Source: Macrotrachela quadricornifera
Taxonomy: Eukaryota > Rotifera > Eurotatoria > Philodinida > Philodinidae
Direction of reading: 5' to 3'
DNA length: 64,000 bases
Assembly: GCA_022393335.1 (NCBI GenBank)
Contig: JAJEKB010000261.1
Coordinates: forward strand, 122,820-186,819
The notes beneath the pieces are model-generated. The model searched no databases. It had not been told where the DNA came from and saw nothing but the letters and a program-made list of their open reading frames with translations. The position numbers and the translations under genes are program-made. This document shows, in pieces, positions 55,101 through 64,000 of the stretch; the stretch's first letter is position 1, and every line of letters starts with the position of its first letter.

Positions 55101-56643
55101 CAAATGAGAATATCCAATACTTGTATTAATAATTTTTTTTGTTTCGGTAAGCTTTAAAAGTCAGTTATTCAGATTGCGTCATGCATTGAACGTCATACTA
55201 TCAGGAATCACTACATCAACAGTTGCTTCCCGTTTTTCTTTTTTTTTTCTTATTTTATTTTATCTAAACAACACAACGTGTGAAATTCCTTTCTCTCACG
55301 CTCTCTTCCGTTTGTATATGTTTGTATGCGACCAATACAAAACAATCACACTATGATGAATCCTTGCAATTGCCACAATGACTAGAAAAGACGTTAGTGC
55401 CAACAATTTTTTTTCTTTGCACTTTTATTCTTCCATATCGTCTTGCGTGCTTCGGTATGTATATATATATATATATATGTATGTGATCGATCACTCGTTA
55501 GACTCTACTAGTAGTTATAGTAGTAGATCGTTGGCCATGTCTAAACAAACATATCTCAACAATAAAAGTTCGATTATCTTCTATCGATCAGACTGAGAGA
55601 TAGTAGGAAAAGAATTATTCAGGTGAATGATGTAATCATCGGTATTAGTACACCATCACATCCGGGTGCATGTATGTATATATGTTTTTCGAGATGCCAC
55701 GATGTAATGCCCTCAAGTAGATAGACAACGTATGAAACCTGTCGTCGTCTACTTTTTCTGTACACATCACATATAGATATACATAGAGAGATCAGGAATT
55801 GCGTGATTGTCATAATGAATTGAACGTAGGCAAGCGAAATAAAGCACACGATAAGACATGTGTATATGTATGAATGAGTGACTGGAAGAGCTCGTTAGAC
55901 TCACCATCGAGATAAGGCGACGATGAACAGTGAAGTATATATATGTCTGTATACGTTCTCAGAAGACAACTTAATGAAATGCATCTTTCAGCAAGTGATA
56001 GTGGATGAGTCGTTCAATTCTGAATAATATCTTCTTCCCTTGCGACTATCTATATAGAAAGAAGATTACAGGTACAATTCTATGACTATTGAATGATAGC
56101 TTATTCGTTGATCTTTCTTCTTTTTCTTCTCTCTTTGGTTAATCGAAGAAAAGAGAGACACAGAGCCTAATGATAAAAATGACTTTGTCTGTACAATAAT
56201 ATTGCACTGACTCATCTCTCTTTTTCTTCATCTGATCGTTGAATATATACATGTATTGTCTTCTCACATCCTATGCTTTCAATGTGTGTGTGCTCTCATG
56301 TTAATCACTATATATATATTAAGAGTATTCATTTTTTTTCTTTTTTTTCTCTCTTCTTTGTTATAGACGAAGGCATCTAATGGTTTAATTGTATTATAAC
56401 GTCGTTCGACTGACTACTACTACTACTACCACGACTCCTATTACCATTATCATAGTGAAAATTATCATTCGAAAAAACCCAATGCAATGACACATGACCG
56501 ATTATCATTGTTATTAAACTAGTATACGAACGGGTTAAATTCAATTTTCAATCAGAAATAAAAACTATATATACATATATATATATAAAACAAAGAAAAG
56601 CAACAATTCTAACTGGAATTCATTTACTATTCTTTTTCATTCG
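52161..56643. other. Gene-poor stretch between AMT and Ig-domain gene
   Basis: Nothing could be supported as a gene. A minus-strand open frame at 52780-52971 (HVASIYPGLSVKNIEALIDI) looks protein-like and may belong to the decayed material around 52 kb. Microsatellites include CT arrays near 54590-54630 and (AT)n near 55456-55478. From about 53.4 kb the GC content rises and simple repeats dominate, as in the Cav3-AMT gap. Confidence 0.45.
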
Positions 56644-58053
56644 ATGGAATGTAAACAGCAGACAGTAAAGATTGTTGGTGGTGTCCAGCAAGCAACACTT
56701 GCTTGTCTTCTTTTTTCTATTGTGATGACTTTACTTATCGGTAAGTGTGTCTAAATATCGATCTATCTATATGTATATATTCATTTAATAAGTTTTCTTT
56801 CGAAATAGAATAAAAAAAAATGAATGAATGAAAGAAAGAAAGACCTTGAGGCAAGATATACACAGCTGGATGCACACCTCTCTTGACTCATGTTCATTAA
56901 AACCAAATGACACCTCTCTTCTCTTTTTTCCAATTATTAATTCTAAGACGAACGAAGAAACATATATATAATATATATTTTATGATTTATATATCTGTTT
57001 GACTGATCGATTTTCATCGATCAAAGTATGTTATGCATACAAGCAATATGTCACTTTTCTCGCCTTTCTCACGGGAACATATGTCATTGACTATATATAG
57101 TTCATCTAGATGAAAAGAAATTTGCGGTAGTTGAACTTTTGCTTTTATATTACATCATAGACACGTAGACAGACAAAGACCTTGTATATTCAAGTATTCA
57201 TTATCTTACTTTTTTCTTTTGTTTGAAGTGGATAATACGTTAGCTACTTCTCAAGCAGAAATTATTTCAACACAAGATGAAATTATTACTTATATTAATC
57301 ATACAGCAAAATTATCATGTATTATACAAAATAAAAGTCGAGAACATGTTAGTACCAAAAAAAAACCCATAAGCAAAGTTTCCTAATATAAAATAATCAT
57401 TTTTTTTATGATTTAGGTTACATGGTCTCGTATAACATATACAAATGAAACACAAAAATTGACTAATCTTTTATTTGTTGATTTATTAAAATATACACCA
57501 TTTAGTCGTTATCATTTAACACATATGATTGAACGAGATAATCGAGAATATTGGAATCTTGAAATACGTAATGTTCATTTAGCTGATCAAGGTTATTATA
57601 GTTGCGTATTAACAGCAATTAAGCCAATATCAAAAATATTTCATGTCAAGGTTCTTGGTATGTATCACGCTTCATAAGATCACGACAATAGAAAAATGAT
57701 AATGATGATGATGACTATAATAAATGTTGTTCATTCTCAAGAGAATTTAATCCACACATTTCTAAACAAGGTTCTTTTTTTTTTCTTTTGTCTCTATTAT
57801 AATTCTAATGATTATCTATGGTTGGGACTAATGTTGATTAGGATTTTATTAGAAGTATTTGCATCTTTTCCGTTTTATTTTTTCTTTTGAAGAGAATACA
57901 CGCAATCCTTTACTTGCATTACGTTCAACATCGGATGCAAATATAACTAATATGCAACGACGATCAAAAGATGATTTTTTTTCATCATTATCATTATTAT
58001 CATCATCAATATTAACAATATTTTTAACGAACATTTTATTAATAATTATTTGA
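56644..58053 (+). CDS. Small single-Ig-domain surface protein (205 aa), likely GPI- or membrane-anchored
   Basis: Exons 56644-56740, 57229-57347, 57417-57657 and 57893-58053 are in phase (618 nt). Residues about 15-33 (ATLACLLFSIVMTLLI) form a signal peptide or anchor. One V/I-set immunoglobulin domain follows: AKLSC (first Cys), VTWSR (core Trp), YWNLEIRNVHLADQGYYSC (W.L.I..V...D.GYY.C with second Cys). This layout resembles the first Ig domain of lachesin/DIP/IgLON cell-adhesion proteins. Candidate N-glycosylation sites are NHT, NKS and NET. The C-terminus is Ser-rich then strongly hydrophobic with no cytoplasmic tail (SSILTIFLTNILLIII), as in GPI-attachment signals. Lachesin relatives have three Ig domains, so this is a one-domain member or a different family. 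Partner unknown. Confidence 0.75.
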
Positions 58054-61000
58054 TGTCTTATTGTTTTGTTTTTCTTTTTTCTTTTTTTGATTGAATGAGA
58101 TGTTTGTGTGTGTGTGTGTGTGTGTGGATTTTGAAGAGTATTTTTTATTCTTATCCTTTGTCAATTAACTGAAAAGAAAGAAAAAAAAAAGAAGTCTAAC
58201 AGTGATGTATCTTGACTTTTTCTTTCTGAATAATTCTTATATAGCGAACAAATCAAGAGAACCTATTTGTTGTAAAGTGAATGATAAAAATGTAAGGCAT
58301 TTTATTGTATTTTATTTTACTTAGTCTATAAATAAACTGGTGAGATATAGATTATATTATGGAAGATTTTTATTTTAAATGAATATCTTAAGTAAAAATT
58401 GCAATTTATTTTATGGTTAATAAAAGATAAAAATCGGCTTTTTTTTTCTTTTATATATGTTGGATGGTATTTTTCGGTCAATATAGTTTTAATATGACAT
58501 TTCATGATCGATTTAGAATGATTGATTGAATTTATAAAAATATCAATATCGATACATTTTTTTTGACAAGAATTTTATATTTAATGATATATAAAAATAT
58601 AATTTTGTCATGTTTTTGATCGATTTCACATAATATTAAGAAAAAACATCAAATTAGTGCCAAAAAAAAACTTTTTTTTTTTTCATTAGATAACAATCGA
58701 ATTCAAGTTGAAATATGATACAATTTTGATAGTAACGATTTCATTATATTTATAATGCCAATTTTAATTTTGATGAAAAAAAAAAAGGGTTTATTTATAT
58801 CTGTTTTAATAATAATCAGATGTACAAATATATATATACTTTTGGTTGGATTAGAAATTTTAAAAAAATCCACATCGAATCGTTTTTTTTTCTTCAAAAA
58901 TGTTTTCACATTGAAATTCAATCCGAAAATAAATGTCAATATTCTCTATTATATTAGATCTCTAGAAAAACATTCATTAAAAAATTTCTGATTGAAATAC
59001 AATTATAAATATTATAATTGAGAAAAATAATACTTTTTTACTTGTAATTTAAATCGAAATATAATAATATTCTTTTTGATACATAGAATTGTATTAATAA
59101 TTAACAAAAATTATAAATCTTAATAAGTATATTATATAAGAGAAGATTCGTAATTCATTACATCCGGAAAATTCGTGTTGAAAAAAAACCTTGTTGGTCT
59201 CATATTACAAATAAGAATATTTCAAAAAATAATAATAATAAATCTAAGTTTTAAGATAATCGAAAAAAATGATGTTGTATTACACTTTAACTTAATAAAG
59301 ATATTAATCATATAGAAATAGAATATATAAACAGTTGAAACATGCTAATTTTGTTAAAATATTCTGTAAATAATTTTATATTATTTTTTTGTATGTAAAT
59401 ATAATTGTCAGTATAGCTTAAAAACAACTTCATGATACTTTTTTTTTTGATAAGAAAGAAGAAAATCATTTATTTTAGTTTTTTCTTTTTATTGTTTGAA
59501 ATATTTCTTTTGAACTCACTATGACTTTCTGATTTTATCAATAGCGGCTCTTAGTCCTGACAAAAAAAAGAATGCATATAATAAATAACTATTTCATTAA
59601 AAATTTAATAAACCAATTAGTATGCCTATTCTTCTCATAAATTTAATTTAAACATATATTCGAACAATTAGATGAATACTTTTAAATAAAAAAAACATAA
59701 ATCATTTAAACAAAAAAGAAATCATCTATTATATAAATATAAAATAATAAAAAGAAATTTTTTATTCTTTTTTTGTATAAACATATTAAACACATTTTGT
59801 TCTTTACCATGACAATCAACATATCATTTTCATCATATTTTGATTACATAATAATCAGAAAATTACAAAATGTAACATTTGTTACATTCATACAATTGTA
59901 GACAAATAATAAATGTTTTAACCAGATCTATTTTTTAGTGTATTAATAATTAAATATTTACTAAGAATAAAAAGAAAAATATTTCAAGGAAGTTTGATAT
60001 TAGTTATGAACTTATAAAGACTAACAAACGTTTTTACACAATGTATGTACATTAATCTTTCTATAATTACTTGCTATGCTTAATCCATCCTTTACACTTC
60101 AAAAAAAAAACTACTATCTAATCTCTTACATTTGAAACAATTTTTAAAATGAAAATAAAAAGAAAAGAGAAGCTAGTTAATCAAATATTTCAATATTAAT
60201 AATAAAAAATGAAGTAATAAGTGGAAGCATCCATAAAGAATGTTCAAAAGAAGAGGTTAACCACTAACTGAGAACAAGTCTCGATAGATACCAGGCGGTC
60301 AAACATACACGAACATCCCGATTCCTCTTACAAATTTTTATACTGAACGGCCAAGACGAAAAGAGAAGAGTGGTGAAAAAAAATCGATTTTTTTTTTATG
60401 GAACATTCTTTCTGAATAATTTCAAATATGATTTTTATCTCACTAAACACTATATGTTACACATAATATTCACACCATTATATCTATTGATGAGATCATC
60501 TTTTACAAAAACACACACTTCCCTTCAGACACTTCTTTAGTTTTGTTATTGATATAAACAAATATGTTTGTCTCCAATAGATTAGATCGATTCATACATA
60601 CACTAGTATGTCATATAATCTTATCAAAATATGAAAAAAATCAATTCATAATTATCAATAAAAAAATAATCGAAGAATTTCTTTTATATTATTTCAATTG
60701 ACTAAGAAAAAAAGGGAATCAATTTTTAATATTTAAATATATATACATATATATATTTGCATATTTTATCAAAATAATATTCAATTGATTTAATTCATTA
60801 AAAACTATTTTAAACTTATTTATATTAATTTATCTCAATTAAAAATTTGTATACATCAATCCATTGAATATGAAGATAATTTTCTTAGAAAATAATCCTA
60901 TAAGAATATTAGTAATAACCGACAACAACAACAACATCGTTGATAGTCTATAGCATTACATCGTCGTTTTGGCGTGTGTTATTTGCTATATGGCCATTCT

Positions 61001-61619
61001 GTTCACCAGATCCTTCGCTTTTTGCTAAAATTGCCTTCGCGTTTGAACGAGTTGAAAAATTTTAAAGTAGCCATTCGATAGAAGACACTTTTCTCTATCA
61101 AACGATATATAAATTATTAAAAAAAAAATTTTTAATTTTAATAAAATAATTAATTTCTTGGCAAATATACACTAATTCTCATCTTGTTCATCGTATTTTT
61201 ACATATTTTTTCCTATATTATCATAAAAAATATTATCAATAAATTATATCATTCGATAGGAAAAAGTCTTTTCTATCATTCTATGTAAAAAGATTTTTTT
61301 TATTTAATTAAATTTTATGAAAATATTTGCAATTTTTTAAGGAAGGCTTGAACAATCTTTTGATAGTTCGAACGACAAAAGGTGTCCTATGTGCGGTTCG
61401 AGTCATTCGGGAGAAGAAAGAAGAGGAAAAAAAAGGCAACGACGACGACGGCGACGACAGCGTACATACACCACCAACATTACCACCATCATTCTCATTC
61501 ATTCTCTCGACATCGCTCTCGCGCACACATACACACATACAAGTTTTTTTTCTGCTTCATATTCACTTCATCTCTTCGAAAAAAAAAAAACTTACAGAAA
61601 TCTTTAATAATTCAAAACA
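58054..61619. other. Intergenic region between Ig gene and histone H1
   Basis: 3.5 kb of very AT-rich sequence; (GT)n at about 58104-58126. No gene was supported. The last 600 bp (less AT-rich from about 60900) probably hold the H1 promoter, with an ATATAAA at about 61105 and two copies of a short motif (see 61072 and 61250). Confidence 0.5.
61072..61279. promoter_or_regulatory. Two copies of a CGATAG...CTATC motif upstream of H1
   Basis: CATTCGATAGAAGACACTTT begins at 61072 and CATTCGATAGGAAAAAGTCT at 61250; both end in TTCT(C)TATCA about 29 bp later. Each copy is also a small inverted repeat (GATAG against CTATC). They lie about 540 and 360 bp before the H1 ATG. Function unknown. Confidence 0.4.
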
Positions 61620-62678
61620 ATGGCTGATACTACAACTGGTTCATCAAATCTTAATACATCACAAGGTGCATCAGGTAATACTTCAACTGCTTCGAAAAGC
61701 AAGAAAGCAAAATCAAATACTAGTGGTTCATCAGCAAATAAAAATAAAAAAGCTAAAGGTGCAAGTACTCATCCAAAATATTCCGTTATGATTAAACAAG
61801 CAATAACACAATTAAATGATCGCAATGGTACATCAAAAGCAGCTATATTAAAATTTATCTTAGCTAATTTTAAAGTTAATTCAGCAACAGCAAATCAACA
61901 TCTTAAATCAGCATTACGTGCTGGTACAAAAAATGAAACATTAAAACAAACAAAAGGTGTTGGTGCTAGTGGAAGTTTTAAATTAGGTACAAAACCAAAA
62001 AAGAGTGCATCATCAACTGGTAACAAGAAAAAATCTACAACAAAATCATCATCAACTAAATCACGAAGTCGATCAAAAACACCAAGCGGTAGTAAAAAAT
62101 CAGGTGGTACTAAAACAAAAAAATCACGATCATCAAGTAAATCAAAATCAACAAGTGGAGCAAATAAACGAAAACGTTCAGCTTCTCCAACTAAAAAAGC
62201 ACCAACAAAGAAGACTGCTAATGCTAATGTCAATGCATCAGTAAGTGCTACTGCTTCATCAACTGCAGCAGCTCCTGTTGCCAGTGCAACCAAGAAAAAG
62301 GCATCAACAAGTGCTAAAAAAGCTAAAACAGGTTAGTTGATTAAAAAAAAAAAGAAACTAATCATTCATTATTTTTTTTCTTTTATAGCTAGTACAGCTA
62401 AACCTAAATCAAAAGCATTAGCTAAACCAAAAGCTGCAGTTACTGCTAAAGCTAAAAGTCCAAAGAAGAAAGCAGCAACACCAAAGAAAAAATCTGCTAG
62501 TGCATCAAAAACAAAATCAAAAAGTAGTTCATCTAAAGGAGCAGCTAAATCTTCAACAGGAGCAAGTGCTGCAAATACATCAACTACGAATGCAAAAAAA
62601 TCGCCAAAAAAAGCGCGTAAGAGCGGAACAACAGCAAAGAAAGCAAAAAGTTCAAGAAAAGCTCCAAGCACAAAATAA
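61620..62678 (+). CDS. Linker histone H1 (333 aa), intron-containing
   Basis: Exons 61620-62331 and 62389-62678 (1002 nt). A Ser/Thr/Lys-rich N-tail (about 1-50) precedes a globular winged-helix H1 domain at about 51-125: HPKYSVMIKQAITQLNDRNG, SKAAILKFILANF, TANQHLKSALRAG and GVGASGSFKLG. A long Lys/Ala/Ser/Pro-rich tail with SPTKK and SPKK motifs follows, which are CDK sites and DNA-binding turns. It binds linker DNA at the nucleosome dyad. An intron and no histone 3' stem-loop after the stop indicate a polyadenylated, replication-independent gene; AATAAA is found at 63032-63037. At 333 residues it is longer than most animal H1 (about 200-220) because of the tail. Long antisense frames here are artefacts of the Lys/Ala repeats. 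Confidence 0.94.
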
Positions 62679-63480
62679 AACTTATCGTATTCAAAGAAAA
62701 CATTTGTATATAGTCGTATAACATCTATTTTTTGTGTGTATGTATCCTGTAGACATATCTTCTTTCTATATCTCATCATTCATTGCAGATAATATGCTCC
62801 TTATTTCGTCTTCTATTCTTTTCGATGTTGTTTTGTTTTCTTTCTTTCTTTTTCTGTTTTGTATGTAAGGCGTATTATGAACGCCGATACTACTATTTGC
62901 TATATTACTATTATATTAACTATACTCGTGTGTTATCCTTACCTTCTTTTTTTTCTATTTCTGCTTCTGTGTGTATGTGTGTATATATATAGACGTACAT
63001 TCTTTTTCCTATCTCGCCGCTGTCCGAGATCAATAAAAAAATGATGAAAAAATAAAAGTTGAAAGATATTTTACTGCATGCTTGATTAGCCGCAGTAGGA
63101 AAAGCTTCTTTTTTTTCTTTTAAGAGGAATGTACACATATTAGAGGAAAGATATCAAATGTTCGAGTATTTTTCTGCGCATTATCTCACACGAATATATC
63201 AATAAATAAAGCATATAGATATGAAATAACGTAGACGTGCTCCTATGGTGAAAAGAAAGAATATGAGTTCATCCTTTTTTTTTGTTATATTACCTTTTGC
63301 TTTCAATGAAATGAGTAAAAAAAAGAAGGTTAAAGATATATCACTTTTATTAAATAACAGTTTGCGGGAATATCTTAACATATAAATAAATGAACAAAAA
63401 AAAAAGTAAATTGAAAAACAAAAAAAATTGCGAGAATGTGAACATAAGCTTGAATAAATAGATGTAAATAAACCTTGTGT
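62679..63480. other. H1 3' region and convergent intergenic
   Basis: The H1 3' UTR is followed by the 3' end of the minus-strand small gene. Pyrimidine-rich tracts and an AATAAA at 63032-63037 were seen. No further gene was found. Confidence 0.5.
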
Positions 63481-63729
63481 TTAACGTTGTAGTTGAATAT
63501 TCATTTCGGGAACTTCTTTTTCAACATTATCATTTGAACTTGATGCTAAATTAGATTTTAAATTCTTGGTTTTAGATGTAGGTTTTACAACTTCATCATC
63601 AATATCATCAATAGGTTGCTCTATTTCGTCTTCTTCTTCTTTTCGAAATTCTCTAATATTTTCATCAGCTGCTGCTTTTACTGCATTTTGTTCGTGTCTT
63701 TCAATACTTGTATTTACTTCTTCCGACAT
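63481..63729 (-). CDS. Small acidic protein of unknown function (82 aa)
   Basis: Reads from ATG at 63727-63729 to TAA at 63481: MSEEVNTSIERHEQNAVKAA, then an acidic stretch (EFRKEEEDEIEQPIDDIDDE), then a Lys/Ser-rich tail. It is probably disordered or partly helical, with no membrane segment and no known domain. An acceptor TTACTATTTTTAG lies about 20 nt before the ATG, so there is a 5' UTR intron or a trans-splice site; the gene could also be the last exon of a longer one, but the frame is closed (TGA) between acceptor and ATG. It converges on H1. Codon-like composition matches its neighbours. Confidence 0.55.
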   Translation of the reverse strand: MSEEVNTSIERHEQNAVKAAADENIREFRKEEEDEIEQPIDDIDDEVVKPTSKTKNLKSNLASSSNDNVEKEVPEMNIQLQR

Positions 63730-63749
63730 CGTCTTCAAAATATAGATAT

Positions 63750-64000
63750 CTAAAAATAGTAAATTAATAAATTTTCAATACATTATTAACTTAACAAATG
63801 TTTGTTTTTTTTAACTTTCATTCGTATTTTTCTATGTCAAGTTTAGTCGTATGATGAATATTCATTTTATGTCTATTGCTATGAACTTAAATATTCAACT
63901 AATCAATTATTTGTCACCGACACAAAAAACTCATTTATATTCAATATATAAAAATTGTCTTTAATCGAAATTTAAGTTCATTACTGATTATTATTTTTTA
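63750..64000. other. Upstream flank of small acidic gene
   Basis: AT-rich, with nothing recognised. It may hold an upstream exon or promoter of the 63481-63729 gene. Confidence 0.4.

Noticed and set aside
61327..61791. 154-codon plus frame at the H1 start
   Set aside because: Overlaps the H1 start in another frame; its second half is a shifted reading of H1, and its first half is promoter/5' UTR low-complexity sequence.
61895..62293. 132-codon antisense frame inside histone H1
   Set aside because: Mirror of Lys/Ala/Ser codons in H1; hydrophobic Val/Leu/Phe-Asp repeats typical of such shadows.
62369..62779. 136-codon antisense frame over H1 exon 2
   Set aside because: Same shadow effect as in exon 1.

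Overview
The window is a piece of a compact, AT-rich animal genome. The introns are mostly 40-70 nt with GT..TTTTAG borders. The genes are a motile-cilium protein, a T-type calcium channel, a linker histone, HP1, a mitochondrial carrier and a mitochondrial tRNA synthetase. Short introns, invertebrate-type alternative Cav3 exons, an AMT-type ammonium transporter and signs of spliced-leader trans-splicing point to a protostome invertebrate. My best guess is a bdelloid rotifer, at moderate confidence and by inference only. All exon joins were made by hand from splice sites and reading phase; every multi-exon model that is complete closes to a whole number of codons.

Left part (1-6666): the last two coding exons of a mitochondrial dicarboxylate carrier (SLC25A10) with a long foldback repeat in the upstream intron, then about 4.3 kb of decayed sequence, then the left end of a Tc1/mariner-like element inserted in a broken gene. 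A run of 10 N at 6667-6676 follows. It cuts the 3' part of GAS8/DRC4 (minus strand, 6677-9930), so it hides more than 10 bases or marks a scaffold join. Upstream of GAS8 on the same strand is a 10-exon gene (10358-14227) encoding a barrier-to-autointegration factor (BAF)-like domain joined to a disordered tail of about 980 residues.

Middle part: a tight plus-strand run, NARS2 (15216-17948), an HP1-type chromodomain protein (18008-19951) and the ribosome-assembly AAA ATPase NVL (20181-25375). The two gaps are only 59 and 229 bp, and each holds a strong orphan 3' splice site just before the next ATG. This is what a trans-spliced operon would look like. NVL converges on a 26-exon minus-strand Cav3 (T-type) calcium channel gene (25711-36896). 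It carries two alternative exons for the domain II S5-P turret; including both or neither gives an immediate stop.

Right part: 36897-48540 and 50939-56643 are large gene-poor stretches full of microsatellites. They flank an AMT ammonium transporter (48541-50938) in which the first pore histidine is replaced by tyrosine. Then come a small single-Ig surface protein (56644-58053), an intron-containing linker histone H1 (61620-62678) and a small acidic protein of unknown function on the minus strand (63481-63729).
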